Origin: Cyanidiococcus yangmingshanensis
Taxonomy: Eukaryota; Rhodophyta; Bangiophyceae; Cyanidiales; Cyanidiaceae
DNA: 64,000 nucleotides
Direction: 5' to 3'
Assembly: GCA_013995675.1 (NCBI GenBank)
Contig: VWRR01000006.1
Location: 372,001-436,000 of the forward strand
In this document: positions 41,334 to 51,906 of the stretch, piece by piece
Numbering within the stretch: the stretch's first letter is position 1
Layout: every line of letters starts with the position of its first letter
Notes under the pieces: model-generated
Seen by the model: only the letters and a program-made list of their open reading frames with translations
What the model was told of the DNA's origin: nothing
Database searches by the model: none
Made by a program: the position numbers and the translations under genes

Positions 41334-42413
41334 TCAACGCATCGTGTCTTTGCGAAGTATGCAAAGCGGTCCATTCTCGTTATACTCCTGCTTTGTGACC
41401 CAAAGCTGCTGGAACATGGTCAAAGAGGCCAGAATAGATCCACCTCGCCAACAGACAATCGAGGGATCCTTTGCCACTGATACATTGGGGTGCATCGAGG
41501 AAGGCAACATATCGAAAAGTTCGCTGCAAAGGCGCTCTGAGAGACCAGGCAACGCTGCCCCGCCGCCATAGAGCAATATGTTTCCGACCAGCTCTCGACG
41601 AGTATCGGGCTCGCACTGCATGAACGCGAGATGAACCCTCTCCATCAGGTTGGCTTTGGTCTTACGGGCACGAAACGTCTCCGGAGCGAACAAGATATCG
41701 GTGCATCCAAAGTACTGCTCGGGGGTGATCACGATCTCGCGTCCCTCGGCAACGGTATACGACTTGGACAGGTATTCTGTGGGTTCGGTGGCCTTGGATG
41801 GCTTCGGCCGAACTTGTGCAACTGCCTCCTTGACCAGCCGCCAGTCGAGGGATTCCAGAGCTCGAGAAGTGCCTGCATCACCAATATGGGTCTCTATGAC
41901 AAGTGCTCTCAGCTGAGCCTCCATATCCTGGCCACCTAGCGGAAGCGCCGTCGATGCATAGCTGAACTGGAAACCCTCATAAACAGGCGCGATCCGTATT
42001 CCCGTATGTCCCATATCAATCGATAGCCCAGTAGTTCGGTTCATAGCGTAGAGCGATAGCACTGCCGGAGCTGCTAGGTACATGGCCGGCACACCGAGGC
42101 CCTCGAACGCCACCTGGGTCAAGAGCTCACGAGCAGGCTTGGTGGACTCACCTGAGTCCACAAAAAGCACCGGCTGGCTCTCCGCTCGAGTTCCTAGCCT
42201 CTCCGAAAATAGCGAGTCCCAAAAAGTGGTCAACTTTTCCCAGTCGGGAACGATGCCGACGTCTCGACCGGCCTCCGGTGCAGTCGCCTCGGGCTCTGGC
42301 CCAGCGTCGTACTCGGTGCGCACGATGACGCTGGGTGACTCGTTCCCAGCAAAGTCCGCTCTTGTGTAAAGCGATCCCGTATCCAAGACGACTGGTCTTC
42401 CATCTTCAGCCAT
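41334..42413 (-). CDS. Divergent actin-related protein
   Basis: Actin-fold ATPase-like protein of 359 residues from the ATG at 42413. The first phosphate-binding loop reads VLDTGSLYTRADFAGNESPS (actin DNGSGxxKAGFAGDDAP); the second reads LSIDMGHTGIRIAPVYEGFQ (actin DSGDGVTHTVPIYEG), with the serine replaced. The adenosine-contacting segment is ILLYGGGAALPGLSERLCSE (usual actin GG-x5-G), and the C-terminus keeps WRGGSILASLTMFQQLWVTK followed by QEYNENG. It is shorter than actin and lacks several polymerisation contacts, so it is an Arp. Nuclear Arps of SWI/SNF, INO80 or NuA4 type are more likely than Arp2/3, but I cannot assign a subfamily. Head-to-head with the RRM gene, 313 bases between ATGs. 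Confidence 0.8.
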   Translation of the reverse strand: MAEDGRPVVLDTGSLYTRADFAGNESPSVIVRTEYDAGPEPEATAPEAGRDVGIVPDWEKLTTFWDSLFSERLGTRAESQPVLFVDSGESTKPARELLTQVAFEGLGVPAMYLAAPAVLSLYAMNRTTGLSIDMGHTGIRIAPVYEGFQFSYASTALPLGGQDMEAQLRALVIETHIGDAGTSRALESLDWRLVKEAVAQVRPKPSKATEPTEYLSKSYTVAEGREIVITPEQYFGCTDILFAPETFRARKTKANLMERVHLAFMQCEPDTRRELVGNILLYGGGAALPGLSERLCSELFDMLPSSMHPNVSVAKDPSIVCWRGGSILASLTMFQQLWVTKQEYNENGPLCILRKDTMR

Positions 42414-42726
42414 TTTAGAGGAAACCAGTCGGTCTGGCTGCTCTTGGGTCGCAGTTCTGTGCTGCGAGCCGAACCGAATGCAAACGTGTCGTTCAACTAT
42501 CCTAGACAAACTCGTACGACACCAGGGTGGTCCATCGAGCGGCAGGGCCCCAAGGTCATCGACGCCGCCGCCAACGCGCTCTACATTTTCTTCACGCCTC
42601 CTTGTGGCGAATCAAGTGAACGACTGAGTTGATTGACGCTATCGATTGAGCTGTAAACGGAATACGAGTCGGTTTCCTAGTGCGATCGTGGCTTATTGGG
42701 GTTCACTGCGCAAGAAACGACGATTG

Positions 42727-43485
42727 ATGAGTTCGAGTGTTCGTCCAGTGCTCCTCCTCGAGATTGCCAAATACGCACTGCGTGCTGATGTGGAGTACCT
42801 TTTGAAACGCTACGGGGATGTTTGGCAGAAGACTGCGGTGACCCAAATTGTTCGGGGAGGAATTCGTCGCAATACGGAGCGTTCCCGTTGGTTGGTTCAG
42901 TTTCGAGAGCCTAGTGAAGCGACACGCGTTGCCCAGCGCCTGCTTGAGATTCAGCAAGGCACTCGAAGCCGACAGAACGATGACACCAGCTCTGATGCCG
43001 ATACAACAGCTAGGCAACCTGAACGGAACCGACGTTCTCGGGTGGTCGCGACGTTGGTTTCGCTAGCACCATTGTCGTTCCTCGAGCGAGAACTGAATCG
43101 TCCGTCGTTATCTCGGGCGACGGACGTTGGCAGGGCACTGATCTGCAGCAACCTGCCGAGGACGGTGCAAACGAGTGATATATGGCGCCTGTTCTTGAAT
43201 GGATACGATGTCGAAGAGGTTCGAATCACTGCCAGCGCTGTCGAAGCCGAGGCAAAGCCTGAACCGAACCCCAAACTGGATCTGGAAGCAACAGATGACG
43301 CACCAGGGGATGTAGCGTCTGATCAAGCGACTTCGAGGGACACGGTTGGTCGAGCATCTACGAACAAGCCCCGCCCTCTGGCATGCGTGGTATTTCGTCA
43401 TGAGGAGGATGCCTGGAGAGCGCTTATAGAACGCCAGGGAGCGCACGTGCGTCGTCGCCCGGTCGAGCTGACGATCGTTCAGTGA
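42727..43485 (+). CDS. RRM-like RNA-binding protein
   Basis: A 252-residue protein from the ATG at 42727 (longer frame opens at TTG). Two weak RRM-type folds can be seen. The first (residues 5-80) reads VLLLEIAKYALRADVEYLLK as RNP2-helix and RSRWLVQFREPSEATRVAQR as RNP1-helix. The second (about 138-252) reads RALICSNLPRTVQTSDIWRL and ACVVFRHEEDAWRALIERQG, with an acidic, Pro/Asp-rich insert of 50 residues in the loop between. A basic linker lies between. No aromatic RNP1 consensus is intact. Function is not recognised; mitochondrial RNA processing or splicing are possible but unsupported. Confidence 0.6.
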   Translation: MSSSVRPVLLLEIAKYALRADVEYLLKRYGDVWQKTAVTQIVRGGIRRNTERSRWLVQFREPSEATRVAQRLLEIQQGTRSRQNDDTSSDADTTARQPERNRRSRVVATLVSLAPLSFLERELNRPSLSRATDVGRALICSNLPRTVQTSDIWRLFLNGYDVEEVRITASAVEAEAKPEPNPKLDLEATDDAPGDVASDQATSRDTVGRASTNKPRPLACVVFRHEEDAWRALIERQGAHVRRRPVELTIVQ

Positions 43486-44136
43486 ACGGACAAGTCGTGG
43501 TCCCTTTTTATGCTTGAAAACTGCTACTTGTCGAGAACGGGGACGCAAAACATGATTCCTGAAGAGGTTATACCCCCAGAAGGAAGCAGAATACGACATG
43601 TGGGTGATGCATTCGAGGGACCAAATGGCCAGCTCGATTGTTCTTCCAACGATGTTTACCCAAACATGGCTCGCTGTTGAACAACGTGTTTGGATAATCA
43701 AAAAGCGGACTCGAATGAATACGCAGATGGTAGCGTCTCAAGAGCAGCATCATATCCATGATGGTGCTTGAGTTTCTACCACATCGTGAGCGACGTGAAC
43801 GTGCTCTTGTGTTGCGTCCATGGAATATTTGGCAGCGTTATAATCGACACTGCCGATAAAAGACGTTCACATTCGACATGGATAACTCGGGAAACGACTC
43901 GAAGGTATTCTTATGAGCTCGCGGGTTTTTGTTTCGTCACTGGTCACAGGGGATTTATGCTGCGTGTATGTGTCGCATCTCACACAAGGTTCCTTCGTAA
44001 TCGAGGCAGCGTACTGCTACACGTATGTATGTGGCTTGGTTGCGAGACTTTTGCCAGAAATCATTCCAACTCTGGTTCCCCGTCAGCATCAAGAGAGAAA
44101 GATCCTATGCTTCGATACATAATCCACTTCATTGCT
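43486..44136. other. Convergent intergenic interval
   Basis: About 650 bases between the RRM gene and the membrane protein gene. A 156-codon plus-strand frame (43768-44238) runs into the neighbouring gene on the other strand and shows no motif. Nothing else seen. Confidence 0.4.
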
Positions 44137-44895
44137 TTATTCGAGCAACTTTCGGAGCTGATCCATGAGTGCACGACGCCATTCTCGCCAACACGCCAAG
44201 ACTGCCTTTCGCAACATCTGGAACGACTTCAAAGATGACCTCGCGATCCACTGGTGCCAGGTCTCCTCCACATTAGGGTATAGAACAAATAGCGCTGTGC
44301 TGCCGAGCCCAACGGTTAAAGCAGTCAACGAGAGGTAAACGTCGACAAAGAGCAGGACGAGACACAGAAGCATGATTCGTCCGAGACGCCACAGACAAAC
44401 ACCGAGATCGGCTCGCAAGTCACGGTTTTTCGCTGGTATTGCACTTTGGAGCCAACCCCAGAGCCCTTGCTGCACACTCTGCAGCGAAGTACGCCAACTC
44501 GATCGATGCTTCGGATAAAGCGGTCCGTCCGGTTGTTGCTGTTGTTGTCGTAGTGTGCTCACAACGCGGCGCGTCGCTGCACCGGTCCGAGCTTGGACCC
44601 CTTTCATCGCCTGCTTCACGAAACATTCATCCAAACTGGACTGGTTAAGATCGATCAATAAAGAGCAGTTGCCCCGAATAACTCGACCAAACGCCATCTG
44701 TCGTCGCAGCACCAGGGCAAGATCGCGAGGAAACGACGTTCGCCTTACAACCCCGACAAAACCTCGTTCCAGTCCAGAGCATAGTGGTCTCAGCTGAGTG
44801 CTATCCAGCCTCGACTGACCATGACACAGAGAACCCCTAAGATTATTTGATGAAACGTCACAATCTGCAGGAAGTGGCAAAAAGCGGCTCCACAT
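44137..44895 (-). CDS. Predicted membrane protein, unrecognised
   Basis: A 252-residue protein from the ATG at 44895. The N-terminal 110 residues are Arg/Ser/Leu-rich (possible organellar presequence or soluble domain), a Q5 run lies at about 117-121, and then come one long or two short hydrophobic segments (GRIMLLCLVLLFVDVYLSLT and ALTVGLGSTALFVLYP, about 167-205). The basic-aromatic C-terminal tail (SFQMLRKAVLACWREWRRAL) could form an amphipathic helix. No family is recognised. The ATG start and single frame support a real gene, but the N-terminal part is less certain. Divergent from the next gene, 340 bases apart. Confidence 0.5.
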   Translation of the reverse strand: MWSRFLPLPADCDVSSNNLRGSLCHGQSRLDSTQLRPLCSGLERGFVGVVRRTSFPRDLALVLRRQMAFGRVIRGNCSLLIDLNQSSLDECFVKQAMKGVQARTGAATRRVVSTLRQQQQQPDGPLYPKHRSSWRTSLQSVQQGLWGWLQSAIPAKNRDLRADLGVCLWRLGRIMLLCLVLLFVDVYLSLTALTVGLGSTALFVLYPNVEETWHQWIARSSLKSFQMLRKAVLACWREWRRALMDQLRKLLE

Positions 44896-45237
44896 TTGGG
44901 TTTGCCAACGAGAGCTCCTCTAGCGTTGTTGGTCTGTCCTGGCGACTGTACTCAAGCGCTGTCCAACTACAGAGCCCGCAGAGCACCAGGAAAATTCATC
45001 AGACAGAAACACGAACGACTCAAAAGACGAAGATGCTCCTAGATATGACTTTTCAGGCTACAACAAGCGCACGACTCGAACGAGGACCCCAAGGATTCCT
45101 CAATGCATCGAACGATGGCCTGCTGGGAGGCAGCCAAGTTGGCGCGCCACTGAACGTCTTTTTCGAAACGTATCACCGACGTAGTCGTGACGCTGAACGG
45201 ATAGATTCGCGATCGACACAAGTTGTCTTCTCTTTTG
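44896..45237. other. Divergent promoter region
   Basis: About 340 bases between the starts of two divergent genes. No motif is visible to me beyond A/T-rich patches. Confidence 0.4.
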
Positions 45238-46926
45238 ATGGAGGAAGTACTAAGAGAGCAGGTTTTTCAAGCTGTTGTACGCTTCCTTCGGAGCGAAGCG
45301 TTACCCGCAAGCGCGAACGTACTGCAGTTTGAGGCGCACCAACGAACTCCTGCTTTGGCAGAGCCTCGCGTTATCCATGAAGCAAAGAAAGCTCAGCATC
45401 TGGCCAGCACGGGTGCGGACGATGTAATGGCACAAGATGATCGCGACCAGTTATGTTGTTGTGGAAGGTTATCTATGGTATCTGCAGAGCGCGCGGGTCG
45501 GGAGGCAATCGAACTCGATCCTTTCTTGGTTGGGAGTGCTGTCCTTTTCGGGGTTCGGGAAGCGCTTACGCTAGAGCTTTCCGCTGAGCGCCTGTTGCGC
45601 GCGCTTGACGATGCTAGCGCTGTGCGTAAGCGCAGACGCCGATTCTTTGTGGCTGATACTGACCAAGATGGACCGGCGCCCCGACATCTCTCAGTGTCTC
45701 CTGCTGAACGAAGAATGCGTTCGCAGCATGGTGCCGGAGAGGCCGAAGCGTCGACAACTGGGGCGGCATCTGCTCACCGGGAACCTGCGTTACCTCGGGG
45801 AGCTTTGCGGACCGCTGTGATTCTAGAACCGGTCTCTGAGGCCGATACCACGAACGGAACGCACCTCGAGCATCGACGAAGCGTTGGGCAGGAAAAACGC
45901 CAGCGATCGAGACGGGAGGGCTCTTCTCGGCATTGTCACAGTCTCGATAATGATTCGCTCGGGAATGAAACAGATCAGCGGGTCAGCGTCGCTGGTGGAG
46001 TTGATGGAGTCCATGGTGAGCCCCGCCGGTCCGAGCAAAATGCCTCGGAACCGGCTTTGAGAGCAAACAGTGGCTATCAGTATGTCGATACAAGAGCATC
46101 GTTCGATGGATCAGCGGCGTCGTACGAGATGCCGATGACTAGACAAGATCAACAGTATTCTGCGCGAGGAGGAAGATCACACCAGGTAGCATGTGACCGT
46201 ACAGATCAGTATGCGAGAACACCCGAACAGGGCTGTATGGACGTCCAAGCTGGCGCTGTGCCAGCGATGGCACAGCCAGTGCACTCAATGACAAGACCAC
46301 CACCCTCTGATCGCAATTGCGCCTCTGTTTCTCCGCAAGGAAGTTCACCCTGTCCGTCACACACCGAATCTGCTGTAATGGGTGCGGATCGAGCACCCAT
46401 GTCGGTAAGGCAGTCTGATACTCGTCCTCAAGGACGCGTGCGCCAACGCGATGACGAGGATGCAACGGAACAGCCATGGCCACAACGCCCACAGATGCAG
46501 CAGCATCCATCAACTCAGGAGAATGACGAGACCAGGGCTTCGACAGGCGTTCAACTCGGCGTCAGCAGACGTGCTCTTCCACAACAGCAATCGCCTGATG
46601 CCTCATCGTCCCGTTCGAATTCACCGGCAGCGAATGGACAACAACGAATCTTGCCGAATTCATCTGCTGCTTCGGCCGTTGATTGTGTCGGTACCCATCA
46701 TGTGGTTACAGACAGACTGGATACGATGGCCGGACGGAATGAGCACGTCCAAAGAGCGGACATGCTTGACCGTGGGATCATCGATGCCACAGTGACTCGG
46801 ATGCCACGCAATAGTCCGTCGCTGCGGAGCGAGTTCGATATGGAAAAATTGCACAAACTGAGGACTCTGGATGTAGATGCATTTCTTACGAACAAGGTTT
46901 ACACTGGGATGCGGGATGAGCGCTAA
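45238..46926 (+). CDS. Large, mostly disordered protein of unknown function
   Basis: A 562-residue uninterrupted frame from the ATG at 45238. Only the ends look structured. Residues 1-30 form a helix (MEEVLREQVFQAVVRFLRSE). Residues 85-140 are helical and end in a basic patch (FLVGSAVLFGVREALTLELS, then RKRRRRFF, a possible nuclear localisation signal). The C-terminus is SLRSEFDMEKLHKLRTLDVD followed by AFLTNKVYTG. The middle 380 residues are Gln/Arg/Ser/Asp-rich and low in hydrophobics. The pattern of folded helices at the two ends of a long disordered middle suits a nuclear scaffold or transcription/RNA factor, but I do not recognise any family. Confidence 0.6.
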   Translation: MEEVLREQVFQAVVRFLRSEALPASANVLQFEAHQRTPALAEPRVIHEAKKAQHLASTGADDVMAQDDRDQLCCCGRLSMVSAERAGREAIELDPFLVGSAVLFGVREALTLELSAERLLRALDDASAVRKRRRRFFVADTDQDGPAPRHLSVSPAERRMRSQHGAGEAEASTTGAASAHREPALPRGALRTAVILEPVSEADTTNGTHLEHRRSVGQEKRQRSRREGSSRHCHSLDNDSLGNETDQRVSVAGGVDGVHGEPRRSEQNASEPALRANSGYQYVDTRASFDGSAASYEMPMTRQDQQYSARGGRSHQVACDRTDQYARTPEQGCMDVQAGAVPAMAQPVHSMTRPPPSDRNCASVSPQGSSPCPSHTESAVMGADRAPMSVRQSDTRPQGRVRQRDDEDATEQPWPQRPQMQQHPSTQENDETRASTGVQLGVSRRALPQQQSPDASSSRSNSPAANGQQRILPNSSAASAVDCVGTHHVVTDRLDTMAGRNEHVQRADMLDRGIIDATVTRMPRNSPSLRSEFDMEKLHKLRTLDVDAFLTNKVYTGMRDER

Positions 46927-47679
46927 CACGTTTCTTGGAGACACGACCGTAGCCAGGATAGCTGCTTTGCGGTTGTCGTACCGCAAGGTCTATGGCAATT
47001 CGGACGATGACTCGGTCCCACAAAAAGCAGGTGTCTCTTGCAGTTAGCCCTCGTGGTGTTTTCGAATCGCTCTGGTCTAATCATCCCCGATCGATATTCC
47101 CGATTGGCCCTCGTCGAGGTGACTGAGAACTCGACGATGGATATTAGGCGCTGCGTAACCGACTGACGAATGAGCGAACGCACTGCGCTGCCCGACGAGG
47201 GAAGCATCACTCGGGCGTGCTGGATGCGTTCAATCTAGATTTGGCACTGGTCGTGAGCATCATATCAGCGCAAGTCTCTGAGGGCATCATTTATGAAACC
47301 ATCCCCAAGATATGTCATGGGCGTCGATATCAGTTCCAACCGGGTGAATCATGGACTCTCTCTCTGATGCTTTTCTGCTCCTGTTGCCGGACGCAGCATG
47401 CGTGACGCCCACCCAGAGACCGCTTGTGTGCTCAACACGCGCTCATGAGAAGTGTGAATCGTTTCGGTTGCTGCGGCGCTCGCAAATGACGATTGGCCGC
47501 TTAGAGAGAGAGGCGCAGTGCCTTTACACCCCGCATAATATGTGGAGATCGGCGCTTATTTTGCCCGCGCTCCTATAAGCGCTATCTGAACGATCAAGAC
47601 TTTTGAAACAGGGCCTTTGCTTGTTACGTTGGCCTCGGGACAGAGGCAGCAGCATATCTGTGTAGATGACCACTCACCT
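46927..47679. other. Convergent intergenic interval
   Basis: 3' regions of the disordered-protein gene and TAF8. Only short frames without motifs. Confidence 0.45.
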
Positions 47680-48900
47680 TCAGTGGCCGACAGAGAATGG
47701 CCATTGGCCGAAATCCGTGATCCCGCCACTCTCTGCGAGAATACGCTCGGCTTTGTCAGCGACCTCTTCATTCGTCGTTCGAATATGCGTGGTTGCGATT
47801 TCGCTCTTGAGTGGTTCTCGGACGGATAGCTGCTTTCGTACGGGCAGTTTGTTCGTGCTCGAGTGAGCATGACGTCCCTTGGGCCCCTGCTCTCCTGGAG
47901 GCGCTCGGATATCGTGGCAGTTGGAGATAGGGGTTTTCAATGGCTCGATATCCTGTTCCACGGGCTCGTGCGATCGCATCCTCGACCTGCAGTCTTTGTT
48001 CATTCAGCCGGCGTAACTTGTCGACCTCGGATTCGTTTTCAGCTGAAGCGTACACTGGTGTGTCCATATAGGTGTGCAGTGGCGGAAATGGCGGCATCCA
48101 TCGCTCGACATGTCGGCCGAACCCTTTCGGTCCCATTGTCTTTTGGTCGGCGCCTGGTAACTTCACAAGACGTCGCGGCGACAGATGTCTCCGCTGCGAG
48201 ACGAGTCTTCTCGTCCGGTATTGCAGGGGACGCAATCGCCGAGGGTTCTTCATCACTGTTTTTCAAGGACTCTTCTGGTCCTCTATCGCCTTCCGGACTG
48301 GCAGCCGTTTCGCCCTCCGACATTGAGAGGATCGACAAGACGCTTGTCCCACGCGAGCGCGTTCAAGTCCAACAAGTATGCATCCGAGGCGTTCTCGTCC
48401 GCGCCGGACACAAGGTTGGTGAGCCACGGTGCTTCGGTGCTCGGTGTGCCCGTCCCAGACGGTAACTCCCGCCGGGCGACTCGTTTCCTGGGGAACGGTT
48501 CCAAAGTACGAGGCGGCAGAAGCTCCTCGATCGCAGCGTATTGCATCAGATTGCTTACTCGAAAGCTCTCACCTCCACTGGGTGCGATCCAGTCGTCGAG
48601 AACCTGCAACACATCAAGTAGCGTCACCTGCGAACGGCCGGCGTGCTCGGCCACTCGAGCGGAAACGTAGCCAATTCGTTGCATAAACGCCTCACATATA
48701 TCAACGATAACCTCGCTCGTCTCCCTGGTGATAAAGAAAAGCGCCTTGCGACGCAGACGCGGCTGCACGAAGGCGCGAGCACGTACCCCTACAATCGCTG
48801 CACAGGAAAGACGCAGTGCCGCTCGAGCGCACTCATCGGGCGTGACACTCGAGCTACTTAGTTTCTGTGTCGTGACACCGAGAGGATCACGAGAGTACAT
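47680..48900 (-). CDS. TAF8: TFIID subunit TAF8 (spread over several frames)
   Basis: TBP-associated factor that pairs with TAF10 and links it to TAF2 in TFIID. ATG at 48900. The histone-fold (Bromo_TP) domain is in the first frame: ARAALRLSCAAIVGVRARAF, KALFFITRETSEVIVDICEA, then SARVAEHAGRSQVTLLDVLQ and VLDDW. The C-terminal TAF8 signature WMPPFPPLHTYMDTPVYASA with DKLRRLNEQRLQVEDAIARA lies in another frame near 48050. Between them an acidic linker (SEGETAASPEGDRGPEESLK) is in a third frame, and the likely C-terminus (EIATTHIRTTNEEVADKAER, stop at 47680) returns to the first. The three frame changes (near 48330, between 48250 and 48100, and near 47800-47850) are each equivalent to one surplus base. 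An intron of about 150 bases could replace the first two. Family identity is secure, the joined sequence is not. Confidence 0.82.
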
Positions 48901-49965
48901 ACGCACAACCCGGTCGAGCAACTACAGGCGACCAAACGTACTAAACTTGTACGAAAGACTTAGCGTCTGCGGTATGGAAGCGGTTCGAGCTCCCAGCTGA
49001 TACGTATATAGCCAAATATGGTCAAATGATGTCGAGGGCTTCCACCCGTCCTGTTTGGCTGTTCCGTGGCTTCGAGTCAGCCCCCACGCTGCGCTGGACG
49101 CAAAGCCCTCGTATTTGAGAGCATCGAGGACGTTTCATGAACACATGAGGCCAGTATTTTCGGTCTGGATCTACTGTGAATTGATGAGGCCACGAAGCTG
49201 CAGTCAATGGTTCGTGCGGAACGGGTTGCACGCAACAGGGAAACGGCACCGCGAGGATGCGAGACCAACACGCTAAACTTTTTTTGAACAAGTCCGATCC
49301 ATGGCACAGTATCTCTATGACGTCCCTTCGGAATCAGGATGTTGGACAGGGAGACGGCTTTGATCGTTTAGGTTGCTCGCTGTTCAGACTCGCTGTTTTC
49401 CTCGACACACTCTACACGAGCCCTGTTTCTTGGTGCATGATCCCTGATGATGGTCACGTACTCGTTGTACTGATCCTCTCTATTAGTGCAGACTCGAAAC
49501 TCAACGAATGCCTGATCAGTGCAGTCTCAGCGAGCGCAATGTCGTTGCCTTGTCGTAGGATGTACTCGGTGCGTGGTCCGCGAGGGACGTTCGTCCTCTA
49601 CTCGAGATCGGAAGCGTTCGTCAGGTATCGTAGAACACACATTGGAAACCTTAGACCAAACGAGTAGTTTCGTGTTTTGGATTCGGGCGTCAAATGCAGT
49701 TGCACATAGTACGCTTACGAGGATCTATTGTTATGAAATGCGAAGTTTCTGGGGCGCGAGACATTCGTCGTTCTCGGCAGAGCGGCGTCCGCGCCCATCC
49801 TTCGGTTGGTGGCGCATAATTTCGCTTGCGGTCAGCGATCAGCACGTAAGCTGGTGTGGTCATGTCGTCCACAGAGCTGTTGTGCCCGCGGAGCGCAAGT
49901 TCAGCGAGCCCAAGGCCGAACGGTCATCCACGAATCGGCCGAAACTGTTCGCACGACTCCTCTCG
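48901..49965. other. Intergenic between TAF8 and methyltransferase; possible small plus-strand ORF
   Basis: About 1 kb. A 136-codon ATG-started plus-strand frame at 49257-49667 (RLAVFLDTLYTSPVSWCMIP, then LVVLILSISADSKLNECLIS) is the only candidate. It has no recognised family and may be chance. Confidence 0.3.
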
Positions 49966-51261
49966 TCATGCTTGTCTAGGCTCCTTCCAGGCGCGAATGA
50001 TAGCGCACTGCCGAATCACTTCAACCTCCACCCGTTCAAATCCTGCGCTTTTCAGCAGCCACTCAAGCTCTTTGGCGTCAAAGAAGCGATAACCTGATTG
50101 AAAATCGAGGAGACGACCCTCTCGAATCCAGAAGCCGAAAGGCGTCCATGACCAGAGAAAAGTCGTCGCCAGAAAGCGTCCAGTGCCTGGTCCTTGACTC
50201 GGTCGCAGAACTCTGTAAACTTCATGCAGACCGTCTTGAACGCGGGGCCAGCAATGCAAAGCTGCTCCAGCATGAATACAATCGATGGATTCATCCGCGA
50301 AAGGCAATCGTTCAACATCTGCACGGATCACTGCGGTGATGCGGTCGGAGACAGGACCTCCCCCGAGCGCTTCTGGCAGCCGTTCTCGCTTCGCTCGCTC
50401 CAGAGTCTCCCGAAGCATCGCCTCGGAGTAGTCCACGGCAATGATCTGGTCAAATTTGCCGCTGGCTGCAAGCCTCCGGGTAAACAGACCAGACCCACAG
50501 GAGACATCCATCACGCATCTGGCCCCTTCAAAGAACGATTGAACAAGGTGATACTCGGCATCTGGACCGGGGAAGCCGGATGCACGGAACTGGTCCCTCC
50601 AACCGCGTTCGTAGAGATAAGCCACAAAAGGGCTTTGAAAGAGGTCTCTCCGCATTTCCAAAACTGGCCCACGTACGGTTAGCTTCATCCCCCGGCGAAA
50701 CCGCTCGGGTGTGAGGTCAACAAAGCCGCCACCCTCGTCGCCGCCAGAGAGACTTGTCGTCTCCAGGGCCGCCTCACCGTGGCCTCTGGGACAACTTACC
50801 AGGTTTTTGCGCCGCAGCTTTAAAGGTGTCCTACACTCGGGGCACACTAGTTGAACTTGTTCGATGAGAGACTGGAATCGATCAGCAGCATCAGTTTGTT
50901 TCGGATCGGCAGTCGCCTCTCGGCCGAAACGACTGGGTGTCGAGAATCGCCGCTGCATTCGTAAACAGACGCTGCGTCCATGATTCGCTCGATCGTAGCC
51001 GTGAACGACAACATCTTGGTATCCATCAAGTCTAGAACCAAGAAACGTGCTCTGATCTGCTCCACTGCTCCGTTCCGCACGCTGACTGCAGCTCGAGACG
51101 GTCTCATGACGACAACGTCCCGAAATCAAGGACGTCTCCAACGACGTGCCAGCACGCTGACGCTTGCCTCGTTCTCCACCAGTTGTCGCTAGAGTTACGA
51201 ACGCCCCAGCCATGCAGTGCCTGTCCCACGTTCCCAAATGAGATCGAGCGTGCGCTCCCAT
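49966..51261 (-). CDS. Chloroplast-type SAM-dependent methyltransferase (At1g78140/At2g41040-like)
   Basis: Class I methyltransferase resembling the plant plastid (plastoglobule-associated) proteins of unknown substrate. ATG at 51261 (431 residues); the second ATG at 51213 starts a Ser/Thr/Arg-rich, acid-poor stretch that would serve as a transit peptide. A zinc-ribbon-like element (CPECRTPLKLRRKNLVSCPR, GH) precedes the methyltransferase fold, as in the plant proteins. The fold shows YERGWRDQFRASGFPGPDAE, SAM motif I VMDVSCGSGLFTRRLAASGK, IAVDYSEAML (acidic end of strand 2), DVERLPFADESIDCIHAGAA and LHCWPRVQDGLHEVYRVLRP. Its presence is one of the better arguments for a photosynthetic host. 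Divergent from the PIN-PhoH gene. Confidence 0.88.
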   Translation of the reverse strand: MGAHARSHLGTWDRHCMAGAFVTLATTGGERGKRQRAGTSLETSLISGRCRHETVSSCSQRAERSSGADQSTFLGSRLDGYQDVVVHGYDRANHGRSVCLRMQRRFSTPSRFGREATADPKQTDAADRFQSLIEQVQLVCPECRTPLKLRRKNLVSCPRGHGEAALETTSLSGGDEGGGFVDLTPERFRRGMKLTVRGPVLEMRRDLFQSPFVAYLYERGWRDQFRASGFPGPDAEYHLVQSFFEGARCVMDVSCGSGLFTRRLAASGKFDQIIAVDYSEAMLRETLERAKRERLPEALGGGPVSDRITAVIRADVERLPFADESIDCIHAGAALHCWPRVQDGLHEVYRVLRPSQGPGTGRFLATTFLWSWTPFGFWIREGRLLDFQSGYRFFDAKELEWLLKSAGFERVEVEVIRQCAIIRAWKEPRQA

Positions 51262-51906
51262 CAAGTCGCTCAGAGATAGGTGCGTACGTCCCTTATCACC
51301 TGGGTGAAAATTTGCAGATCAATCTCTGCTTGTCTGGAACGAGATGGCTCGCGTCTATCGAGTCCCATTACATCCTTTTTTATGCATATTTATCCTACCT
51401 TGAACCATTCGCTGTGCGACAACGGAACGCACGCCGTTCTCGTCGGCGCGCGCCCCAGCATCCCCTGCTCGCGCGCGCGCACAACAAACACACGCACACG
51501 CGATGCGCATCTGGCAAGTCTGGGAGGGCGCCGTTTCGTGCGCCATCACCGCGCGAAATCCGTGACGTCAACGGCATGGATCGCGCCCCGTTGCTGGTCA
51601 TGGACCACTGATTTACCTACGAAACTGGTGTTGGACCCGTGTGCAGTCTTTTATACGTCGTTTGTGGCGGGCGCACGGTGTGTTATCTGCTAGTCGTAGT
51701 AGATAATTTTCTGTTTTGGGTGGCCTCTGGTATACCGTGCGCTTTCGTTCTTGGTGACTTTCAGTGCGTGCGTGGCGGGCGCGCTGGCACTCGCTCTTGG
51801 TCGAAGAGTGTGCGTGTCGCGGCAACGGCACGTACTATTCTGAAACTGATGGTTCACGTTTCGGCAGCATTCATTTTCGCGGGGGTGCAAGGAACACGCG
51901 CGTTGG
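51262..51906. other. Divergent promoter region with purine-pyrimidine stretch
   Basis: About 645 bases between divergent genes. An alternating GC/CA stretch (GCGCGCGCGCACAAC..., 51469-51503) could adopt Z-form DNA. No gene supported; plus-strand frames here run into the PhoH gene in another frame. Confidence 0.45.
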
